Below are positions 46,411 through 58,559 of a stretch of 64,000 nucleotides of DNA, piece by piece (the stretch's first letter is position 1; every line of letters starts with the position of its first letter). Below the pieces are notes generated by a model, which worked only from the letters and a program-made list of their open reading frames with translations, was not told the origin of the DNA and ran no database searches. A program made the position numbers and the translations under genes. Origin of the DNA: Nageia nagi (Eukaryota > Pinophyta); assembly GCA_050084985.1 (NCBI GenBank), contig JBITNC010000001.1, forward strand, positions 171,058,001 to 171,122,000. The letters run 5' to 3'.

Positions 46411-48106
46411 ATGATATTTTTATTTAGTTCAAATTGATTGAAAAAATAGGAACATAGTCCAATTGTAGATTCCTATATTTAATGAATAATTTGAATATTG
46501 GAGTGTTTGAATGAGACTATTTCTCATCTCTCAATACCTATAAAATCTTGTTTCATAGGGATATACATAAGTAGATCCAACATGCTTTGTACTACTCTTA
46601 GTTGATGAGAAAAAGGAGCTTCTAGAGGCCACAAAGAAGCACTCCAAAGATTTATTTGCCATATAAAGTGTGTCATGAGCCTCTCTTTTTGCACTTTTGC
46701 ATGCTTTGATTATTAAGTATGGAGTATGGAGTTTTGGCATACTTGCATTAGAATAATTTAAAAATATATGTTATTTTTATATGTTATGATCATGATGTTT
46801 ATATAAAAGAGTTTGATACTACTATGGTTTCATGTGATACAAGAAATTATAAGTCCTACAAGTGAACCACTTTGCTATTTGTATGGAGATGATTGGACAC
46901 TGACACCCCACAAGGGAAGTAATTTCACTCAGGTTGCATGAGTTTCATGTATGCTCATTCCCTTTTATTACATGTATATTTATTGTTTGTGTTTTGAAGT
47001 TGTTGATAAATTTATTTTTGTGAGTCATTGTTAAGTTAGGAATAATGATGGATTAGCCTAGTTTCACAACTTTCAGACCTACAAAATAAAAACAAAATGA
47101 GGACTTGTAAGTATAAATGTAGTAATAATGCATTGCATTTATTTATGAAGTATTTGAGAAAAAAGAAAAGTACCAAAATTAGCATATGAATTGATTAAGG
47201 CATTTTGCATTCATTATTTAAGAGCATTATATTTAAAAATAAATAAAAGTAGACTAAGTATCTAGAGATATATTTCATTTAAATGATAATGCATTTTTAG
47301 ATAAAATATAATTTTAAATTAATATTTTGAATGTTATGCAAAATAAAACAAAAGGGAATGAATTAGTTTCATTATTTGCATTTTTGGGGTTTGTTGCTCC
47401 TAGAGAGAAAAATTCTAAGAAGTTTTGGGGGAAAATTTCCTCAAGGAAGTTGAGAAACTATTCATGGCTCCTTGTTACTCCTATTTATAATAGTCTTTAG
47501 TATGGTTTGGTTTACTTGGTTCTTAGGTGAAGAAGAGGAATCTTGAGCAAAGTTCATTCTGCATTTTGGAGAATTAGTGTATTTCGAAATCATGTTTTCT
47601 CCATTATTATTTATCTTGAATGAAGTTTGGTTTTTCTCTATTATTCTTATCTTACATACTAAAGTCTAGAAATAGAAATGATTAATTGTTTGCAAGATTC
47701 CTACTTCTTTGTTAAATCTGGAATGAGAAAAAAGAAGATTTAAATCTAGGTTTGTTGGTTGAAATACCAATAAGGATTTATAATTTTTAAACTTGGGTTT
47801 TGATTGTTCTTTATTCAAACTAAACTGTAGAAAAAACCTTGCAAAATGGATTTGCCAATTTAGAAAAAATGTAGTGGAAACAAGGTTATCAAGTAAGAAA
47901 CGAATCTAGAAAATATAGTTCAAAATTTAATTTCAAGAGCTTTTTGGGAAGAGCTTGGAAAATTGAACAAAACCCATATTGCATATTTGAAAATGGGCCA
48001 TTAAAACATTAGATTTTAACTTCTGAAATCAAGGTTTTAGTCCTTATTTTTGCATTCTTATGCATGGTTATTTTTCCAAATTTATAATACTTCAATAAAA
48101 AATAGG
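46411..48106. other. AT-rich; weak coding-like remnant near 46,580
   Basis: At about 46574-46655 the plus strand reads DPTCFVLLLVDEKKELLEAT and KKHSKDLFAI before a stop. It lies where gag would follow the PBS at 46312, but no gag motif is certain. The rest has no recognisable gene; a TATA-like CCTATTTATAATAG lies near 47485. Confidence 0.3.
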
Positions 48107-48141
48107 TTTATAATATAAAATAAAATATTTTATATTATAAA
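48107..48141. repeat. AT palindrome, 15-bp arms
   Basis: TTTATAATATAAAAT, a 5-bp spacer, then ATTTTATATTATAAA. Perfect arms, but in very AT-rich sequence. Confidence 0.85.
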
Positions 48142-48221
48142 TGATAAAAAATAAGGTTATTATTTTTATTTAAAAATGTTAAGTTTTTATTTTAAAAAAA
48201 TATTAAAAAATATATTTAGGG

Positions 48222-48470
48222 CTTGTAAGGCCATGAAATAGGGAGCGTGGCACATCATAACCCTACCTAGGTGATTAACCCTATGTGGAGGCAGTGGCAT
48301 CACAACCAAGGTAGCCATAGTGGCCTGGGTGACACCCCAACCTTCTCCAAAGTAAAGGGGAGGGAGGCACCGACCTTTGGTCATGTTGCAATTAGGGTTG
48401 CTCATCCCTAGGGTTGAAAAGCCCATGTGATGAGGTGGGTGGGGTGAGACCATACGACCCACCCTCATAT
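48222..48470. other. GC-rich island in AT-rich DNA
   Basis: About 250 bp with far more G+C than the flanks, e.g. GGGGAGGGAGGCACCGACC and GGTGGGTGGGGTGAGACC. The minus-strand 93-codon frame here (48187-48468) has no recognisable domain and is likely chance, since GC-rich sequence has few stops. Confidence 0.6.
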
Positions 48471-49216
48471 TGTTTAAATTTTAAATAAATTTTTTTATAG
48501 TAAATATTTTAAATATTTAATATTTAAATATATATATTATCTAATATAATGTTTATTAATATTTTAAAATATCAATATTTAAATATTTTTTTTAAATGAT
48601 TCAAAAGGAGTTTGGAAATAAAATTAAAAGAAAAACATAAGTTGTATTATTTAAAGATATAAATTTATTATTTCTAAGATTTGAAATAATAAGGTACTTA
48701 TTATTTCAATGTAGATTAAATAATAAATATTACACTTATTTTTGGATTAATTGATAACTACTTATTTTTATCCTTGCATTTACTTGTATGCCTATGGAAT
48801 TGGAAATTGGGGCATTTAGTATTCAAAATTGAATGTTGTGATCATTTTGAAAAGGATTAGATAACACATTTCATATTCTAACTTTTACATGTTGAGAGCA
48901 TGAGTTTGAAAATTAGAAGTATGTATTTATTTTGAATAAAATGTTAAGCATGATTTATCATTGAGTTAGAATGATAAAGTGAGAATGTTACCATTTGAAT
49001 GCATTGCATGTTATCTTAGTGAATTACATACAAGTACTATCTCTAATCCTATTGAGCATCTAGAAAGTAGTTCACTTGGAAGGAAGAAGACCTTGGTGGT
49101 TCAAGACTTGCAAGATGGAGAAAATAAGAGATCATGAATTGTATCATTGTATTTATATCTCAATGAGATATCCAAATTGTAATCATTATGAAAATGAGTT
49201 TGACTATGTTACAAAG
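48471..49216. other. AT-rich flank of element C
   Basis: No gene recognised. Ends with the CAAAG target duplication of element C (49212-49216). Confidence 0.5.
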
Positions 49217-49842
49217 TGTATATGCCTAAAAAAGAATTTCCTTGTATTAAATAATTCATTTTATAGCATCAAGGAATATTTACTATAGAAAGAGTCATAA
49301 TATATCCAAGGCAATGTAATCAATGTAATGGATTGTTGGGTAATGTAAGAAGGTGTCAAATATCAAGTAAGATACCATAAATAATGTAATATGCAATGAT
49401 CTTAAGAATCAAACAAGATCAAAATATTGCTATAAAATAATATCAAAAGCAACATAATAGACCATAAGCTGATAATCAGAGAAAAAGACTAGAACATGCA
49501 ATATCATTTCATTCGACCAACAAAGGTGTTTTGTAATACCACCAATTCATAGATTTGCTACATATTTCATTTTTTTTTGCACATTTTAATTTCTGCTTGT
49601 GGATCTTCATATTTTAGTCTATTAATGTTGTGCTTCTCTAAGGCTATTAACAGTGTTCAATTCTCATGGTATGTTGATGCAATTTATGTATGATCTTTAT
49701 TATTTCATATAGATGTGGATTTGATGAAGATATTTCTTTTATTATGTTTTTAAAGATGACATATTTCTAATATGTGCTTCAATACTATATTATAGAAAAA
49801 TAGTGTTATGATTTATTACTCATGCATTATTTTTAGTCTACA
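49217..49842 (+). repeat. 5' LTR of element C
   Basis: Starts TGTATAT (TGTAGAC in the 3' copy) and ends GTCTACA. Colinear with 56816-57446; by eye about 85-90% identical. Confidence 0.93.
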
Positions 49843-49845
49843 TTT

Positions 49846-49863
49846 TAGTGAACCCAATCATTT
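49846..49863 (+). other. Primer-binding site (element C)
   Basis: TAGTGAACCCAATCATTT, matching TGGTGAACCTAATTTT of element B with a G-to-A change in the leading TGG. Confidence 0.65.
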
Positions 49864-51560
49864 CAATTCATGTTTCCCTACTAGTGATATCTTGTGTTAT
49901 TTTTGTGAAGAATTAATGCTACTAACAGCATGCAAATATTATTTTCTCATTATCAATAGTGTGAAAAATGGAACAAATTGTAATGTAGTTAGACAAGATG
50001 GTATAATACTTAGCCAAGTAGGTTTCTATGATGCAGAGTTTAGGTAGTAATTTCCAATCAACTATAGATCTAGCCTTAGCTTCAAGGCTAACCAATCTTG
50101 AGAATAGTAAGAGATCCTAATAAAAAGAGGAAGATTATGATGGTGTCTTCACCATACCCTTATTATATGATATCCACAATTATCCCTTACCACCTAATCA
50201 TAAGACACCCAATTTTGAGATGTTTAATGGCAATCAAGACCCAAAGTAGCATCTTATTAGCTTTCAAGAGGAGTGCTTGCTAAAATTGGGATTGAAGGAG
50301 AAGTTGATGGTAAAACTTTTCCCAAGGAGTTTGAAAGATGATGCCAACTAATGGTTCTACAATTTGCTAGTAGGATATATAGATTTATTCAAATCATTGG
50401 TACAAGTATTCATGAATCAATATAAGCATAATATCAAAGAATAAGGAACCATTACAATATTATGTGCCATGTACCATAGAAGCAATGAAACCTTAGATAA
50501 GTATATTTAGAGATTCAAAAAGGTATTGCAATCTATTTGTAGCAAGTTAGATGAGAATGAAATTTATGGTATATTCAAATATTCTATTTTGCTAATTATT
50601 AATTTGTATGCTCCAACTAAGAAAGGTATTGATTTGGGGTATTGGTAAAAGAATTGTTACAAAAAGGAAAAGTTTTTCTTAAGTTAGGAGATCTCAAGTA
50701 TATATATACTTCTTAAAATAGGGAGAATCGTAAGACATACACCAAGAATGAGGAAAATATAGTAAATATGGTTGATGCACTTCTACCTGCACCTATCTCT
50801 ACATTAATAAGATCAACCATAAGAAGAGATAGAAGGTATACATTTCCAATTCAACCAAGGTTTATTTTGAGATATTTGATCAAGAAAGGTTTATTATAGC
50901 CATTAGATATAAAGGAAAAGGATAGGAAATTCTAACACTTATTTTACTTATCATCAAAGAAGAGGTCATTCTACAAATTTTTCTAAAGCATTAGAAGATG
51001 CAATTTTGGACCTTATTGCACAAGGGAAATATGAAATTAGTCAAAGTGCTTTAGATCTAGAGGTTACAATAAACACAATTTTAGTGAATTTTTGTGTTGC
51101 ATTAAGAAGGGGGCATCCAAGGAATATTACAAATATGGTTACTACTAAACAAGTGTCCCACCTAATCCTAAATCTCATAGCATGATTGAGTAATTAAAAA
51201 CTACTCCTGCTAAGATTAGCTTATATGATCTCATATCTACATCTGAAATGCATCGAGAGATGTTGTATACTTTGTTTAAAAAAGAAACTATGCCCAATAA
51301 TATGAATTTTGTTATATTTTTAGAAAAACTTAGGTCTATTAAAGAATATGATGGAATTTCATTTTATAGGTTTAAAAAACTTAGTAAGAAATTTTTGTTG
51401 AATGTTTATCCTTATACATCACACCTATGATAGAAGGATGGGAAATAAAAAGAACAATGGATTAACTATTAATGTGTGTTATCATAAATTTTTGATACAA
51501 CTTCAAGAGAAAGGTGTAAACATACCTTCTTTAGAGGAAGCCACATTTTGAGTTAGAGCA
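49864..51560 (+). pseudogene. Gag (element C)
   Basis: The gag core lies at about 50215-50640: FEMFNGNQDPK, then EECLLKLGLKEKLMVKLFPR, VQVFMNQYKHNIKE, RSNETLDKYI, KLDENEIYGIF. The C-terminal conserved part (LEVTINTILVNFCVALRRGH near 51060, then EKLRSIKEYDGISFYRFKKL at 51248-51430) matches 22395-22742 of B. Gag forms the particle shell. Several CAG/CAA-to-stop changes (e.g. after QDPK and after NIKE) and frameshifts occur. The leader from the PBS to about 50090 is untranslated or too degraded to read. Confidence 0.8.
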
Positions 51561-51830
51561 TATGATAGTTCAACAAAAAGGCCACTTGGAATAGCTATAA
51601 TTTTTATCACAATAGGGGTGAGAATGGTTGAAACTCAGTTTTAGGTTTTGGATTCAAAATTATCTTATAACTTATTGTTAGGAATACCTTGGTTTCATGA
51701 TATGGATGAATTACGATCAATAGTACATGGTAGGTTGAAATTTAAATATCAATGTGAGGTACATATGGTAATAGATGATCCAAAACTATATGCTTAATGC
51801 AACATAGTAGAAATGGAAGAATTCACCATG
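51560..51830 (+). pseudogene. Aspartic protease (element C)
   Basis: Reads VLDSKLSYNLLLGIPWFHDM and then LRSIVHGRLKFKYQCEVHMV at about 51645-51780. YN-x-LLG-x-PW-x-H is the second conserved block of Tat-type retroelement proteases, which cut the polyprotein. The DTG/DSG active-site block should lie upstream near 51560-51620 but is not clear. Confidence 0.7.
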
Positions 51831-52740
51831 ACTTGTCTTAAATATAAAATTGAACCTTTAAAATTAGTCTCAATAATGGTAAAAATAGAAAAATAGCTTC
51901 ATATTGCAAATATAAAAATGGGAACATATATAATTGAAAACTTTGATCCATTAATATCCATAAAAGATTTGGGACAATAAAAAATACTCAATATTAAAGG
52001 CCTTCAATAGCATGCAATGCTATCTACATGTTATCAATGGTGTGAAAATAGTGAAGATGATGGTGGTTATTCCTCTCCAACAACAATATCTCCCAACCAA
52101 GTTGCCTCAATGAAAGATCCAATGAATAACACAATGAGTAACATTTTTCCATATCCTTTTGTATATAAATACATGATAAAAAATTACAAGTATAAGGGAG
52201 GTGATTAAGGCAAATCAGAATAGGGTATGTATTCTTTTCTTACTACTTTAAGAGCTCAAAAAACTAAGAATGGATTGGATAGTGATCATAATACAAAACA
52301 AACTATGGGACCTATCAAGTTTGTTAAAGAATGAAATACAATTAAGCTTTTTGATGATATTGATAATGATTTATGGCTTGATGATACTATACCACTTAAG
52401 TTTGATTTCTTTAATACTTATGATGATATCTTAGAATACATGGGGCACATTCAAAGTTGCCTAAATCAAATGAGAAATAGAAAATAAGCTACATTCTTAG
52501 TGAGTATGGGTATTTTGAACAAGAGATGAACTTTAATTAAGTATTTTAGGTTTAGTAAGAAGATGATGATATAGGTGACATTCAGTGATTAGAAGATTTA
52601 CCTTCATTATTATAAAAAAGGATGAATTAGTATTCCCCACTAAAGAATTAATAGATGTCAACATTGGAATAAGTGATGAGGAGATGTTAATAAATGTTGG
52701 AGTTGCCCTTCCAACAACTCAACAAGAAAGGTACAAAAAT
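51831..52740 (+). pseudogene. Protease-RT linker (element C)
   Basis: 52017-52208 reads CYQWCENSEDDGGYSSPTTI and YKYMIKNYKYKGGD, homologous to 16736-17041 of B. Further downstream NTYDDILEYMGHIQSCLNQM is readable near 52410. A conserved part of this family without a known motif. Confidence 0.65.
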
Positions 52741-53600
52741 AAATTCATTTAAAACAATAAGAATTTTGCATGGTCTTATACTAATATGCTTGGTTTATAT
52801 CCTTCTTTTGTTATGCATAATTTACCATTTAAGGATGGATCCAAGCTTATTAAACAAAAACCAAAAAATTTGCATCCCTCTAAAGCATTGTTAGTCAAGA
52901 AAAAAATTGAAAAATATTTGAATTATGGGTTCATTAAACCAATAGATTACTCAGAATGGATGGCTAACATTATTCCTATTACTACACCTACTAGAGAAAT
53001 AAGAGTTTGTAATGATTTTTATGATATCAATAATGCTTTTCCAAAAGATAATTTTCCATTATCAAATATTGATATGATTATGGGTAATATTATTGGTTAT
53101 GATACTTTATATTTTATGGATGAATTTTTAGGATATAATCAAAATTTAATCAATCCAACTAATTAACATAAGACTAATTTTAATACACCTTGGGGAAATG
53201 TTTATTGGAAGGTTATGCCCTTTGGATTGAAAATGCAAGTGCAACATATAAAAGAGCTATGGTGTCTATATTCCATGACAATATTCATAAATCAATGGAG
53301 ATGTATGTTGATGACATCTTGGTCAAATAAAAGGAAGGCCAAGATCATTTAGAGTTCCTTGAAGAGTATTTCACATTCTAAAAAAGTAAAAGCTTAGGCT
53401 AAAACCTCAAAAGTGGGCTTTTCATGTTACTTCAAGAAAATTACTTGGTTTCATTATTTCAGAAAAAGGTATCAAGGTAAATCCTAGGAAGGTAAAATCC
53501 ATAGTGAGTATGCCAATACAAAAGAACCTCAAATAGTTAAGAAGAATTCAAGGGAAGATAAATTCAATAAGAAGGTTCATTTCTTAACTTGGGGATAAAT
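52741..53600 (+). pseudogene. Reverse transcriptase (element C)
   Basis: The 126-codon piece 52786-53166 has LLVKKKIEKYLNYGFIKPID, SEWMANIIPITTPTREIRVC, PKDNFPLSNIDMI and LYFMDEFLGYNQNLINPTN. After a stop come YWKVMPFGLK, a frameshift, and MYVDDILVK at about 53300, so the YVDD active site is intact. Then KPQKWAFHVTSRKLLGFIIS follows. RT makes cDNA from the element RNA; this one is broken in at least two places. Confidence 0.9.
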
Positions 53601-54150
53601 ATAGGCCATTTACTCATTCACTAAAAGAGGATGTCAAGTTTGTATGAGATGATAAGTGTCAAAAGGCATTTGAAGATATAAAATAGTATTTGCTAAATCC
53701 TCTTATTTGAATGCCTATATATTTTGAAAAAGAAGCATATCTTTATATCTCAACCACATTATATACCTTGGGGCCAATGTTTTATTAGAAAGAAATGAAA
53801 ATAAAGAAAGAGCAATATACTATCTTAGAAAAACTATCATAAATTATGAAATAAGATATACCCCTATGGAAAAGCTTTGCTTTGGTATTATTTTTGCTAA
53901 AACAATTAAGGAATTATCTTTTATATTGCACTATATATGTTGTTAGCTTGGTTAATCCATTGAAATATCTTGTAGAAAAGTAATATTATTTAGTAAGGGT
54001 AGCTAACTAGTTGATGTTATTGCAAGAGTTTGACATCAATGTGGTGAAGAAAAATCTATAAAAGGAAAGGAAATCACAAACTTGATAGCATAATTTCACC
54101 ATAATGATGGTATAGTTGTGCATAAAGAATTGTCAAATGAATATTATGAG
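53601..54150 (+). pseudogene. RNase H (element C)
   Basis: Block order as in B: an EKEAYLYISTT start, IRYTPMEKLCFGIIFA, then LLQEFDINVVKK near 54030. Frameshifted several times. Confidence 0.75.
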
Positions 54151-54179
54151 GATTCACATTATCAATGGTGTGCAATATT

Positions 54180-54720
54180 TTCTAAATGCTATCAATAGTG
54201 TGATGGTGCAGAGATGGTTATCTCAAATGAATTTGTTTGCTACATGGAGAATGACCCTATAGCTTGTACATTGTATTTTTATGGATCCAAATGTACTTAT
54301 GGGGTAGGTGTAGGTATTGTTCTAGTATCACCTTTCAATAAGGTAATTCTTATGGCATATAAACTTGGCTTTGAATGCACTAATAATATGGTAGCATATG
54401 AAGCTCTAGTTTTGGGTTTGAAAGTAGTTATGGATCTAAAAATAAAATATTTAGAGATATATGAAGATTCACAACTTGTTGTCAATCAAATCAATGATAC
54501 ATATAATTAAAAAGATGATAAATTGAAACCATACAAGATAGTAGTTACTAAATTGCTTGATGAGTTTGATAGGTACAATATTCAAAATATTCCAAGAACT
54601 AACGATAGGTATGCAAATGCAATGGAAAGTGTATCTTCATTGGCAATAATTATGATAGAATATGAAGAAAATATCCTCAAGATTAGAAATCTTGATACAC
54701 CTTCTTACCTTGATCAATAA
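54180..54720 (+). pseudogene. Archaeal-type RNase H (element C)
   Basis: The 98-codon piece 54214-54510 reads CTLYFYGSKCTYGVGVGIVL, then ECTNNMVAYEALVLGLKVVM and YLEIYEDSQLVVNQI. 54523-54720 continues KIVVTKLLDEFDRYNIQNIP. This is the second RNase H typical of Tat elements. The first catalytic aspartate is Y (YFYGS in place of FDGS) and EYEA reads AYEA, so it would be inactive; the YEDS aspartate is kept. Confidence 0.87.
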
Positions 54721-54799
54721 GATGAAGTACATACATGCCTTCTTTCTCTAGAAAGTGATCCTCAATAATGGTATATTAATATTTACAATTATTTGAATG

Positions 54800-56028
54800 A
54801 TCAAACAATTTTAGAGAATTATGATATAAATGAAAGGCTTAGACTAAATAGGATAGCTATAAAGTATGTGATTATTGATGAATTTTTATATAAATGTTTA
54901 TTTGATTGAGCTCTTTTGATATGTCTAATACAACATGAAATAACAACAATAATAGAACAAGCACATGATGGGTTGTGTGAAGGCCATTTCTTTGCAAAAG
55001 CATTATATACCAAGATTTTACAAATTGATTACTATTGGCCTACAATAGTAGAGGATTGCAAGAGTCATGTTAAGAGTTATTTGCAATGTCAAAAGCATTC
55101 AAATTTAGAAAATTAACTAACTCAAGAGTTGAAATCCATAGTTTCACCATGCGCATTTGCAACTTGGGGCATAGACTTGATTGGTATTGTTAATCCACAT
55201 TCAAGGGAAGATCACAAGTTCATTATCATAGCTACAAAATTTACTACAAAGTGGGTTGAAGCTATTCCAATGAAATTAGTGACACAAGATAAATCATTTC
55301 TTTCTTGGTTGAAAACATCATCATAAGGTTTGGAGTGCCATAAAGATTGATTACAAATAATGGACCAAATTTCAAAGGTAAGGACATGAAAGCGTTTTGT
55401 AAAAAGTTTCATATTACTCAAATATTTTCTTTATTATATTATCCCCAAGCGAATGGTCAATCAGAAGCATCAAACAAAACTATAAAAAGTATTTTGGTAA
55501 AAACATAGGATAGATACAAAGTAGATTGGTATGAACAACTACCTTATGCACTTTGGGCATATAGAATAAGTATTAAAATAGCCATTGGGGTAGCACCATT
55601 TTCATTAGTTTATGAATATTAGGTTGTTGTACCATTAAAGTTGGAGATACCATCCCTAAGAATCTCATTACAAGGAGATATATCATGTGAAGAGCAAGAA
55701 AGGAAAGGCTACAAGAGTTGGAAGCACTTGATGAAAGGAGAATAAGGAAAATTTAGCATAAAAAGGCATATCATGCAACATTAAAGAGGGAATTTGGTAA
55801 TAAAATAAAACAAAAGGAGTTTAGAATAGGAGACTTGGTGATGAAAGAGAACATCAACAAAACAACTGTAAATGATGAAGTGAAAAGAAAGTTTGAACCA
55901 AATTGGTTAGGCCCATTTGTTGTCATTGGAGAAATAAGATCAAGAGATTATAGGTTATCATCCATGGATGGTAGAGAAGAACCAAAAACCTTGAATACCA
56001 TGAATCTTAAATGCTTCTTTATGTAATA
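54800..56028 (+). pseudogene. Integrase (element C)
   Basis: N-terminal zinc region at 54916-55116: HEITTIIEQAHDGLCEGHFF, DYYWPTIVEDCKSHVKSYLQ, with the first of the last two cysteines changed to Y. The core starts at 55129: WGIDLIGIVNPHSREDHKFI and TKWVEAIPMK; the second D lies near 55360 in an NGPNFKG-type block after a frameshift; the third (E) is in a GQSEASNKT block near 55455. The C-terminal part 55835-56026 has KRKFEPNWLGPFVVIGEI and YRLSSMDGREEPKTLN, ending at TAA near 56026. No chromodomain. Frameshifted, hence inactive. Confidence 0.88.
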
Positions 56029-56815
56029 CAATATCTCCATACCTTGCAAAATAACAAATATCTTATGTAAGGTATATGTACTTTATGTTCTCTTTTTATT
56101 TTTAAGTTTATTTGATTGTTACAAAACTTTTAATAAGCATTACTATTTGCACATTATTATCAACATAAAAAAAATTTGTAAAATGAAAAGGATAGTATAA
56201 AATCTATAGATCATGAACATAAAAATGCTAGGTCATCGATGACCATCAATGTGGCTAGTGAGAGTTCACTCACTTAATAGATAAATCGATGATGCAACCA
56301 TAAGTAGATTGCTAACATTGAATTATCATCAATGGATGATGCACCTCACTATGTATCCAAAAATATTTTCATGCAGGGTATGTCAACACTTTTTGTAGGT
56401 ACCCACATCAAAAGAAGAAAAGTAAATGAAGCGAAATTCACACTATTAATGATATTCCAAATTGTTTACACACTATCAATGGTGTTCATATCAAACAATT
56501 GAGAGCTAAAATCAAAAGATCAATTATATATCAAGACATGGATATTAGAACATCATACTCTAAAGTATCAAAAATTAAGGAGTAGTTAGATTCATTATTT
56601 GATAGTGTAAGGGGAAAAAATATATAGTTCTTCACATTTTTGCTTAGTTGCATCACTCAAAGAACTTTCTTGGGGAAGCTAAGTCAAAAAGTGGCAACAA
56701 AGGACCCTCATCATCAAATGGTAGTGTTGGATAAATACTTCAAAGATTTATTCTATACTTATTCTTTGGATATGTAATCTAATTTCTTCAATCACACCTC
56801 CAAAGAGGGGAAAAA
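56029..56815 (+). other. Element C 3' non-coding region and polypurine tract
   Basis: About 0.79 kb without a frame, homologous to the 3' regions of A and B. It ends in CAAAGAGGGGAAAAA (56801-56815), the polypurine tract, directly before TGTAGAC of the LTR. Confidence 0.88.
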
Positions 56816-57446
56816 TGTAGACATCTAAAAATGAATTTTCTTTTCTTGTATTAAATAATTCATTTTATAGCATCAAAGAATATTTATTGTAGAAACGGTC
56901 AAAATATATCCAAGGCAATGTAATCAATGTCATGGATCATTGTCTAATGTAATAAGGTGTCAAATATCAAGTAATACATAACAATAATGTAATATGCAAT
57001 GATCCCAAGAATCAAAGAGGATCAAAATATTGCTATAAAAGAATATCAAAATCACCATAATGGATCATGAGCGAATAGCTAGAGAAAAAGATTAGAACAA
57101 GCAATATCATTTCATCTAACTAGTAAAGGTATTTTGTAACACCACCCATTCATAGATTTGCTACATCCTTCATCTTGTTACATGTATTTCAATTTCTACT
57201 TATGTATTTACATATTTTAGGCCATTAATAATATGCTTCTCTAAGGTTGTTAACAATGTTTGTTTTTCATGGTATGTTAATGTGATTTATGTATGATCTT
57301 TGTTATTTCATATAGATACAGATCTGATGAAGACATCTCAATTACCATGTTCATAAAATATGTCATATTCCTTATATATGCTTCAATATTAAAATGTATA
57401 AAAATAGTGCTATGATTTATTATTCATGCATTAGTTTTAGTCTACA
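56816..57446 (+). repeat. 3' LTR of element C
   Basis: 631 bp with perfect TGTAGAC...GTCTACA inverted ends, followed by the CAAAG TSD. Confidence 0.95.
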
Positions 57447-57451
57447 CAAAG

Positions 57452-58351
57452 AGTAGTTTGGTAAAATTAGCATGAATGTGTAAGTTGTATAATACTATCT
57501 CTTACTTTGACATTGATGATTTAATTCTTACTTACATGAAGGAAAAATGTATGTAATTAAATCTTATTTTTTTTATTCAATTATTATCATTTATGCTTTT
57601 GCAATAATTATAACTAAATCAAGTTTAGAACTTAGACCTATTCATTCAACCAAATACTAAAACAAGAAGACATAATTATAAACTAAGAGTGATCAAGTGT
57701 GAAAGGACTTAGGTTTGAATTATCTTATTTCAATATTAACTTTTAGGTACTTTAGAAAAGCAACTAGAAAATGATAAGCTAGTTCTACCTCTAGAATTTA
57801 ATACCTAGTCAAGAGATAATAGGAAGGTTATCAATTGATAAATGTAATAACTATAGGATTTATAGGCATGTAGTTACTATAGGTTAAGTGGTGTTCCCTT
57901 TCATGTATTATGGATAGGTATGGGTACATCAGTTAATTAGGGTAGTGAAATTAATCCATCATGGGAGATGATAAGAAATCAATCCACTTGGAATATACTA
58001 TTAGATCACTTTAATGAGGTAGCATGAAGTGATGGGAAAAGAATGTTGCTTATTATGTGTATGGACCCTAAGAAGAAATTAAAGGTCATGGTTGATATAG
58101 GTGATTCAAACATGGGATATGTTTGAAACATGGATGCTAAGTTAAAATAAGTTCATGGGATATGCATTATCAAAACTAGCTATCACATGACTTAGATGAA
58201 ACAAAAATTGACTATTTCCATCCACTTAAGGATTGTTTACAATGAATACTAAACTCTAACATGGAATGAAAAACCTACTTTGTAACTGTTAAGGTGTTAA
58301 CTTAGTAAAAAAAATTATCTAGTTTTGAGGTAGAATTAGATGGACATTTCA
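57452..58351 (+). repeat. Probable LTR of a further gypsy element
   Basis: The right end ATTTCA at 58351 is followed by a PBS-like TTTGGTATTAAAGAA, so an LTR should end here. Its left boundary is not visible; part of the stretch may be unrelated AT-rich DNA. No coding frame. Confidence 0.45.
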
Positions 58352-58366
58352 TTTGGTATTAAAGAA
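58352..58366 (+). other. Primer-binding site (gypsy element before copia D)
   Basis: TTTGGTATTAAAG, a diverged initiator-Met site (TGGTATCAGAGC). Confidence 0.6.
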
Positions 58367-58559
58367 ATAAAGAGTCATGAGGTAAAATGCTTCCTAGATT
58401 CAAAACTTTCCCTAAACCTAACTTAAAACTTTTTGTGTCCTTTATAGTATACATGATAACACATATGAGGAATGCTTCTTGAAAGAACACCAACCAAGCA
58501 TAATCCTAAGGAAATGCTTCCCCATTCATATAGGAATCAAATTGATAATGTTTCCATTT

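Larger units (their letters stand above)
49217..57446 (+). mobile_element. Element C: full-length Ty3/gypsy, Tat lineage
   Basis: 8,230-bp plus-strand LTR retrotransposon with a perfect 5-bp TSD, CAAAG (49212-49216 and 57447-57451). Order: 626-bp 5' LTR, PBS, gag, aspartic protease, linker, RT, RNase H, archaeal-type RNase H, integrase without chromodomain, ~0.8-kb non-coding region, polypurine tract, 631-bp 3' LTR. All domains are present but stops and frameshifts occur in each. It is the reference copy for reading A and B. Confidence 0.96.

Noticed and set aside
46531-46740. 69-codon minus-strand ORF
   Set aside because: The plus strand of the same segment looks more coding-like and lies downstream of a PBS; the minus frame shows no motif.
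48107-48141. Palindrome as a terminator or regulatory site
   Set aside because: Pure A/T arms in very AT-rich DNA have a fair chance of arising at random, and there is no gene nearby.
48187-48468. 93-codon minus-strand ORF
   Set aside because: It coincides with the GC-rich island, where stops are rare by composition, and shows no domain.
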